Source of the DNA: Ewingella americana ATCC 33852
GTDB lineage: Bacteria > Pseudomonadota > Gammaproteobacteria > Enterobacterales > Enterobacteriaceae
Length of the DNA: 63,938 nt
Assembly (NCBI RefSeq): GCF_000735345.1
Contig: NZ_JMPJ01000074.1
Coordinates: 1 to 63,938, forward strand
Direction of reading: 5' to 3'
The notes below the pieces were generated by a model, which had not been told where the DNA came from, searched no databases, and was given only the letters and a program-made list of their open reading frames with translations. The position numbers and the translations under genes are program-made. How positions within the stretch are numbered: the stretch's first letter is position 1; each line of letters starts with the position of its first letter. Below are positions 31,724 to 40,800 of this stretch, one piece after another.

Positions 31724-32758
31724 ATGAGTAAAGAAAAAGTATTGGTGACGGGCGGTACAGGTTTTATCGCGCAGCACTGCATTATTGCTTTGTTGAACAG
31801 CGGCTATCAGGTTCGGACCACCGTGCGTTCTCTCGAGCGCGAGGCTGAAGTCCGGCAGCATCTGCATCAGGGCGGCGTTGACGCGCAGGATAATCTGACC
31901 TTTGTGGTCGCTGATTTGATGTCGGACGCGGGCTGGGACGAGGCGGCGGCAGGCTGTACTTATGTCATGCACGGCGCGTCGCCTACCCCTTCTGGTGGCC
32001 AAGTGACGGAAGACGATTGGGTCAAGCCGGCGATTGAGGGCAACCTGCGGGTTCTGCGTGCGGCGCATAATGCGGGGGTTAAACGTGTGGTTCTAACCTC
32101 GGCGTTTGGTGCCATCGGGGTCGGCCACCCGGCTGATTATCGCCGCCCTTTCGACGAAAACGACTGGAGCGACATCAGTGGCGATGTCTGGCCTTACCAG
32201 AAATCAAAAACCTTGTCGGAACGCGCCGCGTGGGACTTTATCGCCAGCGTTCAGGGCGAACTTGAGCTTGCCTCTGTTAACCCGGTTGCGGTGCTAGGCC
32301 CGGTGTTGGGCGGCGACTACTCCCACTCCACTCGCATAATAAAGAATATGCTGGAAGGCGAGCCGGGCTGCCCAAACATCAACTCCTGCTTTGTCGATGT
32401 GCGGGATGTGGCTGATTTGCACTTGTTGGCGATGACCCATCCGGCGGCCAATGGCGAAAGATTTCTTGCCAGCTCGGGTAACAGTCTGACTCTATTGCAG
32501 GTGGCGCAGACGTTGCGCGATAACTTGGGCGAGGAGTCTCGCAAGGTATCGACTCTGGCATTGAGTGATGACATGGTGCGGGCCGCCGCCGATAAAAACC
32601 CGGTCATGCTGGGGATGGTCAAACTGCTGGGCGTTGATATGAATGTGACCAATGCCAAGGCACGAAGCTTGTTGGGCTGGGCGCCTCGCTCCCCTGAACA
32701 GGCGATTATTGCCACGGCGAAAAGCTTAATTGAACTGGGACTTGTCGATAACAAGTAA
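31724..32758 (+). CDS. Extended SDR, NAD(P)-dependent epimerase/reductase
   Basis: The 344-residue extended short-chain dehydrogenase is related to dihydroflavonol 4-reductase-like aldehyde/ketone reductases. It has the Rossmann motif VTGGTGFIAQH near the N-terminus, an Ser-containing strand (VVLTSAFGAIG) and the catalytic Tyr/Lys in PYQKSK. The substrate is unknown; relatives reduce aldehydes such as methylglyoxal-type compounds or flavonols. The start at 31724 follows AAGAGG. It is divergent from the AraC/cupin regulator and ends at a hairpin. Confidence 0.85.
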   Translation: MSKEKVLVTGGTGFIAQHCIIALLNSGYQVRTTVRSLEREAEVRQHLHQGGVDAQDNLTFVVADLMSDAGWDEAAAGCTYVMHGASPTPSGGQVTEDDWVKPAIEGNLRVLRAAHNAGVKRVVLTSAFGAIGVGHPADYRRPFDENDWSDISGDVWPYQKSKTLSERAAWDFIASVQGELELASVNPVAVLGPVLGGDYSHSTRIIKNMLEGEPGCPNINSCFVDVRDVADLHLLAMTHPAANGERFLASSGNSLTLLQVAQTLRDNLGEESRKVSTLALSDDMVRAAADKNPVMLGMVKLLGVDMNVTNAKARSLLGWAPRSPEQAIIATAKSLIELGLVDNK

Positions 32759-32767
32759 CTTTCTTTC

Positions 32768-32794
32768 GATGAAGCGTCGTCATGGCGCTTCATC
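32768..32794 (+). terminator. Hairpin after the extended-SDR gene
   Basis: GATGAAGCG (32768-32776) and CGCTTCATC (32786-32794) form a perfect 9-bp stem with a 9-base loop, ten bases after the stop. An AATTATTC stretch follows, so the T-run is weak. Confidence 0.55.
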
Positions 32795-32917
32795 AATTAT
32801 TCACTTAATGGGTAAATCAACTTCATCGCTGATCATACAATTTCACTTAATCCTTGGCTCTCCCCCTGCATTCTCTGTTAGGGTCTTACCCTGAATTGCT
32901 AATCCAAGGTCCCCTAC

Positions 32918-34153
32918 ATGCTCCTGACCCTCGTCTACCGCAGCCAAATCAGCAGCAACACCCAGCTTGATGATTTGGACAATATGGTCGCTAAAGCCAG
33001 CATGACCAATAGCCAATCCTCGGTCACCGGCATCTTGTTGCATGATGACACCCACTTTTTCCAGCTGTTGGAAGGTCCAGAGGACGCCGTAGACAGCATC
33101 TTCGCTAAGATTGCTGCCGATAAGCGCCATAACAATGTGGTGGAGCTGATGCGTGACCATGCCCCTGCTCGACGCTTCGGCAAGGTCGGCATGGAGCTTT
33201 TCGACCTCAGAACCTACAGCGAAGACGTGGTATTTCAGGCCGTGCTCGATAAAGGCACGTCAAAGTATCGCTTAACCTACGATGACCGCGCATTGCAGTT
33301 CCTTTCCACTTTTGTGCAGGCGCGCGAAAAAGAAAACTATCTTGATATTCCCTCGCCTGAGAGCTGGTCCTTTGTGGTCGATAGCTCTCAGTCCTACCCG
33401 GTGCAGGCATCGTCTTCCCCAGAGTGCAGCTATGCATTCCAGCCGGTGGTCGATCCGCTGAAAAAGCAGATTGTTTCATTTGTCGCCACGCTCTGTGACC
33501 CGCAAGGCGGCTCGCCGCTGGGGTATTACGCGCGGTCTGAACATAAGAATATCTACAGCGCTGATCTCGAGTCCAAGCGCCACGCGTTCGCGATGGCTAG
33601 CGAATTCGGCATTGGTGATAAAAGTCTGACTATCTCACTGCTGCCAATGACCCTGTCCAATGCGCCGAACGCGGTGGAGTTTCTGCTGCAGGAGATAGCC
33701 GCCAGCGGACTGGTGCCGGAACAGGTAGTTATCGCCTTAACTGAAAACGGCTCAGTTACGGCGGAAGAGCCGTTTTATCTGGCGATGAAAAAGCTCAAGG
33801 CTTCCGGCATGCGGCTGGCGGTGGAGAACTTCGGCGCAGGCTCTGCGGGCTTGCTACAGCTGACCCAGATGCAGCCCGACAAGCTGATGATTGAACCGAG
33901 CCTTATCCAAGACGTGCATAAAAGCGGACCGAAGCAGGCGATTGTGCTTTCCATCATTAAGTTCTGCTCGTCGCTTGAGATCTCGCTGACCGCCACCGGC
34001 GTAGAACAGGTCGAGGAGTGGATGTGGCTAGAAGCGGCAGGCATTTGCCATTTTCAGGGCAGCCTGTTTGCCAAGCCGGGGCTAAATCGCCTGCCTCTTA
34101 TCGCCTGGCCCGAACTCGATGACGAGTTTGGCCAGCGTGAGAAGGTGGTGTAA
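32918..34153 (+). CDS. bluF: BluF blue-light sensor with degenerate EAL domain
   Basis: The 411-residue product matches E. coli BluF (403 residues). The BLUF domain (about 1-95) has the FAD-photocycle residues Tyr7, Asn31 and Gln49, with the spacing seen in AppA-type BLUF domains. The second half is an EAL fold (YAFQPVVDP, LLPMTL, IALTEN, ENFGAGSAGL, MWLEAAGI), but the EAL signature position reads VATLCDP, so cyclic-di-GMP hydrolysis is not expected. In E. coli BluF binds and releases the MerR-type repressor BluR in blue light. No bluR or ycgZ-ymgABC genes are in the window, so its partner here must be encoded elsewhere or differ. Confidence 0.93.
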   Translation: MLLTLVYRSQISSNTQLDDLDNMVAKASMTNSQSSVTGILLHDDTHFFQLLEGPEDAVDSIFAKIAADKRHNNVVELMRDHAPARRFGKVGMELFDLRTYSEDVVFQAVLDKGTSKYRLTYDDRALQFLSTFVQAREKENYLDIPSPESWSFVVDSSQSYPVQASSSPECSYAFQPVVDPLKKQIVSFVATLCDPQGGSPLGYYARSEHKNIYSADLESKRHAFAMASEFGIGDKSLTISLLPMTLSNAPNAVEFLLQEIAASGLVPEQVVIALTENGSVTAEEPFYLAMKKLKASGMRLAVENFGAGSAGLLQLTQMQPDKLMIEPSLIQDVHKSGPKQAIVLSIIKFCSSLEISLTATGVEQVEEWMWLEAAGICHFQGSLFAKPGLNRLPLIAWPELDDEFGQREKVV

Positions 34154-34223
34154 AACCCGCAGCCGCTCTGGCCTGCGGGGGAGAGTCTATAACCTTGTGG
34201 GCTTGAGTTCTGTCTGGCTCATT

Positions 34224-35111
34224 TTATAGTGAAGTAAAGCGATTCAAAAATTCGACAATCAGCTTTGTGGTCAGTTGTGGCTGCTCTTCCGTGATCCAGT
34301 GGCCACATTCAGGGATGATTTCCTCCTGAACGTTTGCCGCAACGCAATTGATCACTGAGCCAATCATTGGGCCGAAAGAAGCTGAACCGCCCAAAGCCAA
34401 CACCGGCATGGATAATTTGCCCTTCATTCTCAGTTTCTCGTTGTTTATTGCATCCTGACTGAATGCCAGAAAATGAGCGAAGCTGGCTCTCATCGCGCCC
34501 GGCTGAGCATATAACTGCGCATAGTGCTGACGCTTAGCCTCGTCGAAACGGGCGGGCTCGTAAGAGAGTTCATTCCAGAATCGGTCGAGATAAATCCGTT
34601 CGCGCCCTTCAACCATTCGCTCCATATCATGGCCACCAAATCCAAAATGCCACATGCTTGGGTCTTGGAGGATCTCCTTCCATGGCCCTATTCCCGGCAA
34701 AGGAGCATCAATAGCTACCCACTCACTCACCCTTTCAGGATGTGCCGCCGCAAAGGCGTACCCGACCATAATGCCGATATCATGAGTTATTAATCTGACC
34801 ACATTTATGCCTAGGGCATTAAGCACCCCGGCAATATCGCCTGCCTGTGTTTCTTTATCGTAGCCAGATTCGGTCACCGAGGAGAGGCCCAAACCTCGTA
34901 AGTCTGGGATAATAAGCGTGTGATCTTGAATTAACGCGCTCGCCAAATGGCCCCACATGTCACCCGTTGTGCCAAAGCCGTGCAGCATAAGCACCGCGGG
35001 GCCACTTCCCCCCATTCGCACATGTATGGAGGCGCCATTCACCTCGATTTTCTGTGAATGCATTGAGGTTGGGAAAGGATAAATACCGTCTACTGGTTCA
35101 TATTCGCTCAT
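34224..35111 (-). CDS. Alpha/beta hydrolase, epoxide hydrolase/dehalogenase-like
   Basis: The 295-residue cytosolic alpha/beta hydrolase has oxyanion motif HGFGTT, Asp nucleophile at Asp111 (LITHDIGIMVG) and the late His in PECGHWI. The usual acid after strand 6 is not obvious (ALGGSASFG), so the triad may use an acid elsewhere. It resembles haloacetate dehalogenase or soluble epoxide hydrolase relatives. It is a second, unrelated-looking Asp-nucleophile hydrolase in this window beside the exported one at 18.5 kb. The neighbouring gene 183 bp upstream is a secreted protein on the same strand. Confidence 0.85.
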   Translation of the reverse strand: MSEYEPVDGIYPFPTSMHSQKIEVNGASIHVRMGGSGPAVLMLHGFGTTGDMWGHLASALIQDHTLIIPDLRGLGLSSVTESGYDKETQAGDIAGVLNALGINVVRLITHDIGIMVGYAFAAAHPERVSEWVAIDAPLPGIGPWKEILQDPSMWHFGFGGHDMERMVEGRERIYLDRFWNELSYEPARFDEAKRQHYAQLYAQPGAMRASFAHFLAFSQDAINNEKLRMKGKLSMPVLALGGSASFGPMIGSVINCVAANVQEEIIPECGHWITEEQPQLTTKLIVEFLNRFTSL

Positions 35112-35293
35112 ATTTAAACTCCACGCGTACTGTTTTTAAGAGGGTGAAAAACCATTAATTTTCTTTTAAATTAATTTATGTCCAGAGGTATTAATTAAAT
35201 GAGATTCATCTATTTTATCTAAAGCATAAACTCTCATTAAAAATCATGTATTGTTTACGCGATTAATAATGCAAGTAATAAGGGATTTAAATA

Positions 35294-35908
35294 TTAGAAG
35301 GCTGGGACAATGCCGTCTTTCTCAACGAATAACACCTGCGCGTCATAAACGCCGCTATTTGTTGGTGTGACGACCAGAAAGACTTTCTTGCCTTTTATTA
35401 AATCATCTTTACTTGCTGGAACCGGCGTCACCACGGGAACATTGGTGGGGACTGTCACGGTGCTCGTGCCTCCTTTATATGAAAGGTGAAGTTCACGCCC
35501 GGATGAGCCGGTAACCACCGACACCACGTTTGCGTTGGTCATGGTGCTTTTTGGGCCGAAATCATACTGGAAGTGCCCTTCAGCCGTGCCGCGTGCCGCT
35601 TCTGGGAAAATTATCATTGATGTCGCGATTAGTTTGCCATTGCTGTGGGTGATCGCCGGTGTGCCGACGTAAGTACCGGGCTTCGCGTCGGAAAGCATGG
35701 CTGGTTTGAAAGATGAAACGCCAACGTTAGGTTTTAGGTCAATAGTGACGGTGTCACCGGCCGTGCGATGCACCGTTAATATTTCACCTTTAAAAGAAAT
35801 AATATCGCCACGAATACGTTCAGGCTGAATATCTTGCGTTTGAGCAGATGCCAGGTTGGACACTGACATTGCTGCTAATAAAATGCCAAATTTGTATTTA
35901 TTCAACAT
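35294..35908 (-). CDS. Exported protein of unknown function, DUF5666-like
   Basis: The 204-residue product has a signal peptide (cleavage near NLASA-QTQ, about residue 22). The mature part is all-beta, with a small OB-like start (IRGDIISFKGEILTVHRT) as in DUF5666-type proteins, and a KGKKVFLVVTP motif near the end. No enzymatic motif is visible. It shares orientation with a quinol-monooxygenase-like gene upstream and a hydrolase gene downstream, so they may form a loose unit. Function unknown. Confidence 0.7.
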   Translation of the reverse strand: MLNKYKFGILLAAMSVSNLASAQTQDIQPERIRGDIISFKGEILTVHRTAGDTVTIDLKPNVGVSSFKPAMLSDAKPGTYVGTPAITHSNGKLIATSMIIFPEAARGTAEGHFQYDFGPKSTMTNANVVSVVTGSSGRELHLSYKGGTSTVTVPTNVPVVTPVPASKDDLIKGKKVFLVVTPTNSGVYDAQVLFVEKDGIVPAF

Positions 35909-36004
35909 AACACACCTCTAGAATAAAATTATTAATATGGAACATCAGACTTTACTTATTCATCAACAACTGACGACGCACATCTCGAAGAAATTAAATT
36001 AAAG

Positions 36005-36313
36005 CTATTGGCACCAAGCGTTCTTCATACCTAAAACATCAATGAATTCGATTGATGGCGGTTTAACCAGTAATTTATCAGCGTGGTCCGCTAATTTTTT
36101 GGCTAATACACCTTGAAGATGTATTTGGCGGTCTTCTTCGCTTGAGAAAGCATCGAAGATGCCAAAGGTACTTGGCGAAAGTTTCAGAGCAAACCAGAGT
36201 GGCGTGGTCTCTTCGACATTAGTGAGTTCTAGCCCGATGGAAAGGAAATCGGCTACCGCCTGTTCTTTTCCCGGTTTTGCTTCCAGACGGACAAATAACG
36301 CATGTTTAATCAT
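36005..36313 (-). CDS. ABM-domain putative quinol monooxygenase
   Basis: The 102-residue product fits the antibiotic-biosynthesis-monooxygenase dimeric ferredoxin-like fold (VRLEAKPGKEQAVADFL, FDAFSSEEDRQIHL). Such small enzymes oxidise quinols or aromatic substrates without cofactors. The last third ends in EFIDVLGMKNAWCQ. It is divergent from a GlxA-like AraC regulator with 106 bp between starts, and that regulator is its probable controller. Confidence 0.8.
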   Translation of the reverse strand: MIKHALFVRLEAKPGKEQAVADFLSIGLELTNVEETTPLWFALKLSPSTFGIFDAFSSEEDRQIHLQGVLAKKLADHADKLLVKPPSIEFIDVLGMKNAWCQ

Positions 36314-36419
36314 CTTTAATCTCCTATTGCATCAGCATCTTGTTCAGCGATATCGACTATACGGAGGGAGGATAACGACGTATATTGTCCCAATCGACAA
36401 TAATGGTATCTATTTTGAC

Positions 36420-37379
36420 ATGAGAATTTACGTGCTGGTCCTTGAAGGCGTGTTCGACACCGGTTTAACCGCCGTGCTGGATAGTCTGTCGATGGCTAAT
36501 AATTTGTCTCAGGCTTCGGGGATCGCCACTGCCGGATTTGATATCACTATCGCCGGAGTACGGCAGGAGGTGCATACGGCTCTAGGGATGAGGGTGCCTG
36601 TCTGCGATATTGCCAACTCACCTACTCCAGACTGGGTGATCTTACCTGCGCTGAATTACACCAATGCTGAAGCACTGCTGCCGGTGCTTGAAAGAGAGGA
36701 CGTTGTCGATGCTTTAGCCATTTTGCGTAAATGGCACAAAGAGGGAGCGGGGATTGCGGCAGCCTGTACGGGCACATTCTTGCTTGCTGAGAGTGGGCTG
36801 CTCGATGGCCTTGCTGCGACAACCACCTGGTGGCTCTCATCAGTGTTTCGTCAGCGTTACCCAAACATAAACGTAGATTCGCACAGAATTGTGGTTCCCA
36901 ATAACCGAATAGTGACGGCGGGCGCGGCACTGAGTCATCTCGATCTTACCCTGTCTTTGATCCGCAATTGCAGCCCTGAATTAGCGGCAATCGTTGCCAA
37001 ATATATGGTATTCGATACGCGTGTCTCGCAATCGGTCTATGCGATATCTGACCATATTGACCATTCTAATCCGCTGGTGGAGCGCTTTGACCGCTGGGTG
37101 CGAGAAAACCTTTGCTCAGCCATTTCCGTGGATAACGCCGCTGATGCGCTTGGCACCACAAAGCGAACCCTCGCACGTCATTTAAATGCCGCGCTGGGTA
37201 AAACTCCGGTTGAATACATTCAGGATCTGAGGATAGAGCGCGCCGTACATCTGCTTAGAACCAGCAAACACACCGTTGATTACATTGCTGAACAAGTGGG
37301 TTATGCCGATGGCGTCACCCTGCGAACTTTGCTGCGACGCAGAATTGGCCGAGGGGTGCGTGAGCTGCGGGCGTCTTGA
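36420..37379 (+). CDS. GlxA-family AraC transcriptional regulator
   Basis: The 319-residue product combines an N-terminal DJ-1/PfpI-like amidotransferase domain (about 1-190; IAAACTGTFLLAESGLLDG around the nucleophile elbow) with a C-terminal AraC HTH pair (VDNAADALGTTKRTLARHL, VDYIAEQVGYADGVTLRTLLRRRIG). The start at 36420 gives a standard beta-strand beginning (MRIYVLVLEGVF); longer upstream frames overlap the divergent ABM gene and are non-coding. Likely targets are the ABM-type gene and its downstream neighbours. Confidence 0.88.
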   Translation: MRIYVLVLEGVFDTGLTAVLDSLSMANNLSQASGIATAGFDITIAGVRQEVHTALGMRVPVCDIANSPTPDWVILPALNYTNAEALLPVLEREDVVDALAILRKWHKEGAGIAAACTGTFLLAESGLLDGLAATTTWWLSSVFRQRYPNINVDSHRIVVPNNRIVTAGAALSHLDLTLSLIRNCSPELAAIVAKYMVFDTRVSQSVYAISDHIDHSNPLVERFDRWVRENLCSAISVDNAADALGTTKRTLARHLNAALGKTPVEYIQDLRIERAVHLLRTSKHTVDYIAEQVGYADGVTLRTLLRRRIGRGVRELRAS

Positions 37380-37397
37380 GGTCTGTTGCAGTGAAAT

Positions 37398-37420
37398 CAC
37401 CGAGCCCAAAGGGCTCGGTG
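37398..37420. terminator. Bidirectional terminator-like hairpin
   Basis: CACCGAGCCC and GGGCTCGGTG form a perfect 10-bp GC-rich stem around AAA, between the GlxA-like gene and the convergent SRPBCC gene. T-runs are weak on both sides. Confidence 0.7.
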
Positions 37421-37427
37421 TGGATTA

Positions 37428-37844
37428 TCAGGCAACGAAGTTGTTTTTCAGTGCTTGAAGGCCGCCTTCAAAAATACCGCTGAACAGAGCTTCAGCTTCT
37501 GCATTACTGACATTCACTGGCGTGAAGCGTCCGGACCATTCGACGCGGCTGACATTGTCATCTGCGGTAGGATGAACAGACAGCGTAGCGAGATAATCTA
37601 CGACAGGGAAAGGTGCCTGCAAGATGGAATAGCTGTAGCTTTTTGCCTGATTGTCGAAAGATTGCAGGCGCTCAACCACGGTGCCGCCGTCTTCCGTTGT
37701 CAGGCTGCGCACTCGCCCGCCTTCGGTTATCTCGCTTTTAGGGATAAACGGCAGCCAGTCTGGCAGTGAGTCGAAACCACCCATCAGTTGCCATACTTGA
37801 TCGGGTGATGCAGGAATTTCGATAGAAACGCTAACGTGTGACAT
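37428..37844 (-). CDS. SRPBCC-family (polyketide cyclase-like) protein
   Basis: The 138-residue START-like fold protein has IEIPASPDQVWQLMGGFDSLPDWLP at its start, the hallmark of polyketide-cyclase/dehydrase SRPBCC proteins, and a long C-terminal helix (GIFEGGLQALKNNF). It forms a hydrophobic ligand cavity; a catalytic role is not evident. It lies 26 bp after an SDR gene on the same strand, so the two are probably co-transcribed, with the aldo/keto reductase gene further upstream. Confidence 0.83.
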   Translation of the reverse strand: MSHVSVSIEIPASPDQVWQLMGGFDSLPDWLPFIPKSEITEGGRVRSLTTEDGGTVVERLQSFDNQAKSYSYSILQAPFPVVDYLATLSVHPTADDNVSRVEWSGRFTPVNVSNAEAEALFSGIFEGGLQALKNNFVA

Positions 37845-37870
37845 TTTATTACTCCATAAAATTTAGTGAG

Positions 37871-38668
37871 TTACATTGCTAAGGTGTCAACCACACCGCC
37901 ATCAACGCGCAGTGCTGCACCCGTGGTCGCCGAAGACAGCGGGGAGGCGATATACACCACAAGATTTGCGACCTCTCCCACTTCTGCGGCCCGTTGTATG
38001 ATGGAACTTGGGCGCGAGACTTTAACGAACTCATCGGCCTGTTCGCGGCGAGTTTTGCCCGATTGCGCGGCGGCATCGGCCAGCATTTCCCCTAAACCAT
38101 CCGTATAGGTAGGCCCCGGTAAAATGGCGTTAACCGTCACGCCCGTTCCTGCCAGCCGTTTTGCCAAGCCGTGAGAAACGGCAAGGTTGGCGCTTTTGGT
38201 CACGCCGTAGTTGATCATGTCAGCCGGAATGGCGACGCCAGATTCGGAGGAGATGAAAATAACTCTGCCCCACCCCTTCTCGACCATTCCTTGCGCGTAG
38301 TGGCGTGAAAGACGAACGCCAGAGACCACGTTTACGTCGTAAAAACGCGCCCACTCGTCATCTTCTACTGCAAAGAAATCGACATCGTTATAAATACCAA
38401 GATTGTTCACTAATACATCGGCCCGCGGTATGGCGGCAAACAGGGTTTTAGCCCCTTGTTCTGTGGTCAGGTCAGCGACCACGCTTTGCAAGCGGGCATC
38501 CGGTTGGTGGCGAATAATAGTGGCGACCGCGGCGTCAACGCCTTGCTGATGGCGGCCAACAATCACCACTGTCGCCCCCGCCTGAGCCAGCCCGCTGGCG
38601 ATGCCCAAACCAATGCCGGAGGTGGAACCACTCACCACGGCAATTTTGTCCGTTAGATCTAATTTCAT
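37871..38668 (-). CDS. SDR-family oxidoreductase
   Basis: The 265-residue classical SDR has a TGxxxGIG-type motif (SGSTSGIGLGIA), NNLG in place of NNAG, the catalytic Ser (ISSESG) and YxxxK in YGVTK. The C-terminus (TTGAALRVDGGVVDTL) is standard. The substrate is unknown. It sits between the SRPBCC and aldo/keto reductase genes on the same strand, with 56 bp upstream spacing, suggesting a three-gene reductase operon. Confidence 0.87.
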   Translation of the reverse strand: MKLDLTDKIAVVSGSTSGIGLGIASGLAQAGATVVIVGRHQQGVDAAVATIIRHQPDARLQSVVADLTTEQGAKTLFAAIPRADVLVNNLGIYNDVDFFAVEDDEWARFYDVNVVSGVRLSRHYAQGMVEKGWGRVIFISSESGVAIPADMINYGVTKSANLAVSHGLAKRLAGTGVTVNAILPGPTYTDGLGEMLADAAAQSGKTRREQADEFVKVSRPSSIIQRAAEVGEVANLVVYIASPLSSATTGAALRVDGGVVDTLAM

Positions 38669-38724
38669 TAGGCATTCCTCATAGGCAAGTCCGCTGCCAT
38701 TGCGCAGCGGCCGCCTATGTTTAA

Positions 38725-39738
38725 TTAACGAAGAACAGGTAAAGGTGCGTTTTCAGCAATCAGTTTCTGGTGGCGTAATTCCGCCCAGAAATCTGCCGGG
38801 ATCACTGCTTTCAGTGCCGCTAAGTCCTCAGCGATACGGCCCGGACGGCTAGACCCTGGGATCACTGCCGCCACGGCTGGGTTAGCTAAAGAGAATTGCA
38901 GGGCAGCGGCCTTCACATCCACGTTGAAGCGAGCAGCGATCTGTTTGATTTTCGATACTTTCTGCAAGATCTCTGGAGACGCTTTCTGGTATTCAAAATG
39001 CTCGCCACCCGCTATCACGCCGGAGTTGTAAGGGCCACCGACCACGATATCGACGTTGTGCTGCAAGGCTTCAGGCATCAAGCGCTGTAGCGCACGTTCG
39101 TGATCCAAAATTGAATAGCGCCCAGCCAACAGGAAGGCATCAGGCTGTGCTTCGTTTAAGCCGAGGGCCAATTCACAAGGTTCAACGCGGTTTACGCCCA
39201 AGCCCCAAGCTTTAATCACCCCTTCATCACGCAAACGCGTCAGAGCACGGAACGCCCCGGTGCGAGCAATGTTGAACTGTTCAAGCCAGCTATCACCGTA
39301 GAAGTCTTGGGCTGGATCGTGGATCCAAACAATATCCAGACGGTCGGTTTTTAAACGCTTAAGGCTATCTTCAATGGAGCGCATCGTGGCGTCAGCGGAG
39401 TAATCATTAACGATTTTGTTTGGCAGGCCATGTTCAAACAGGCCGCCCTTGTCGCCCAAATCGCGTGATGAAGTGTCTTCAATCTCATCAAGCATGATGC
39501 GGCCCACTTTGGTGCTCAGAATGTATTCATCGCGAGGATATTGAGACAGTGCCTCACCCATGCGAATTTCTGACAGGCCAGAGCCGTACAGCGGTGCGGT
39601 ATCAAAGTAGCGCACGCCGTGGTCCCATGCGTCACTCACTGCGGCTAGGGCTTCTTCTTGCGGTATGGCGCGGAACATGTTGCCAAGCGGTGCGCCGCCA
39701 AAACCAATGTTTGCCGGTAAAATATGTCGAATACTCAT
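38725..39738 (-). CDS. Aldo/keto reductase
   Basis: The 337-residue NADPH-type aldo/keto reductase has the tetrad Asp46, Tyr51, Lys77 and His140 (YFDTAPLYG, LSTKVGR, IVWIHD) and the C-terminal VIPGSSRPGRI cofactor segment. It resembles the D-threo-aldose/pyridoxal dehydrogenase-like branch. The ATG at 39738 is used; an earlier frame reaches 39783 but adds a basic stretch overlapping the divergent LysR promoter. It heads the AKR-SDR-SRPBCC unit and is divergent from a LysR gene, its probable regulator. Confidence 0.9.
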   Translation of the reverse strand: MSIRHILPANIGFGGAPLGNMFRAIPQEEALAAVSDAWDHGVRYFDTAPLYGSGLSEIRMGEALSQYPRDEYILSTKVGRIMLDEIEDTSSRDLGDKGGLFEHGLPNKIVNDYSADATMRSIEDSLKRLKTDRLDIVWIHDPAQDFYGDSWLEQFNIARTGAFRALTRLRDEGVIKAWGLGVNRVEPCELALGLNEAQPDAFLLAGRYSILDHERALQRLMPEALQHNVDIVVGGPYNSGVIAGGEHFEYQKASPEILQKVSKIKQIAARFNVDVKAAALQFSLANPAVAAVIPGSSRPGRIAEDLAALKAVIPADFWAELRHQKLIAENAPLPVLR

Positions 39739-39761
39739 AACGATATGTCCTCTATTTGCAC

Positions 39762-39777
39762 TCTTCCCTCGGGAAGA
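39762..39777. repeat. Small palindrome in the AKR/LysR intergenic region
   Basis: TCTTCCC and GGGAAGA flank TC, a 16-bp dyad 24 bp upstream of the AKR start. It may be part of the LysR binding region or a leader hairpin. Confidence 0.35.
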
Positions 39778-39896
39778 AATCATTTTTCAGTTCAGCACGT
39801 GACCGTGTCTGCTCTGTCTTCGAGGCAAAATATAGTTTGATCACTTATGACTTGATAGGACATAATTTGTCTAACTTGAGTCCTTTAGGGTCTAGC

Positions 39897-40793
39897 ATGA
39901 TTGATTTACGCCAGTTGAAATACTTTGTCGCGGTAGCAGAAGAGGAGCACGTGGGGCGCGCGGCGGAACGGCTGCACATCTCGCAGTCCCCATTAAGTCG
40001 GCAAATAGCGCAGCTTGAAGAGCGTTTAGGGTTGATGTTATTTGAACGAAATCAGCAACGTATCCGTTTAACTCGAGATGGCCACACGTTTTTAGCGGAA
40101 ACGCGAGCCTTGCTGACCCACGCCAACCGATTGGAATCTTTGGGTCGCCGATTGGGGCGCGGGGAAGATGGCGGCTTGTGCATTGGTTATATTGAAAACG
40201 CCATGCATTCAGGCGTGTTATCCAATGCGCTGCGTAAATTGCGTCTATCAAGACCCGACGTACACATCGTTTTGTACAGCCAGCCTTCATCCATGCAGCT
40301 CGAAGGCCTTCGCCAACGCAGCCTTGATATCGCCTTGGTGAACACGCAGCCGGATGTCGACGATCCCGATCTTGAGTTCGCGCAGGTGCTTGATGACCGT
40401 ATGTTGCTCGCGCTGCCGGAGCTGCATCCCTTGGTCGATAAAGACAATCTTCAGCCTGCTGACTTAATCGAGCAGGATTGGATCTCGGTGATTCATAAAG
40501 AAGATGCCAATTCGAGAGATGATTTTGTCGCGGCGTGCGTTAAAACCGGATTTAGCCCGAATATTAAGCTGGAAGCAGGGGAACCGCTGACGGCATTAGG
40601 ATTGGTAGCTGCGGGATTAGGGTTGACGCTTATCCAACATAGCCTGCGCCACAACGCCCCCGAAGGCGTGGTGCTGCGTGAAATTCCATGGATGTTCTAC
40701 ACCACGCAATTATGGGCGGTATGGCATAAAGCCAATCTTCGCCCATTGGTGACTCATTTCCGGGAAGTCTTGGTTGAAGATAATGCGCAATAA
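39897..40793 (+). CDS. LysR-family regulator, BenM/CatM-like
   Basis: The 298-residue product starts MIDLRQLKYFVAVAEEEHVGRAAERLHISQ, broken only by a family-typical turn, then SPLSRQIAQLEERLG; this start pattern is common in BenM/CatM and similar aromatic-acid responsive LysR proteins. The effector domain follows from about residue 90. The ATG at 39897 has AGGG eight bases before it. It is divergent from the aldo/keto reductase gene (158 bp apart), the likely target, and is followed eight bases later by the end of a convergent FUSC gene. Confidence 0.9.
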   Translation: MIDLRQLKYFVAVAEEEHVGRAAERLHISQSPLSRQIAQLEERLGLMLFERNQQRIRLTRDGHTFLAETRALLTHANRLESLGRRLGRGEDGGLCIGYIENAMHSGVLSNALRKLRLSRPDVHIVLYSQPSSMQLEGLRQRSLDIALVNTQPDVDDPDLEFAQVLDDRMLLALPELHPLVDKDNLQPADLIEQDWISVIHKEDANSRDDFVAACVKTGFSPNIKLEAGEPLTALGLVAAGLGLTLIQHSLRHNAPEGVVLREIPWMFYTTQLWAVWHKANLRPLVTHFREVLVEDNAQ

Positions 40794-40800
40794 TGTGCAA

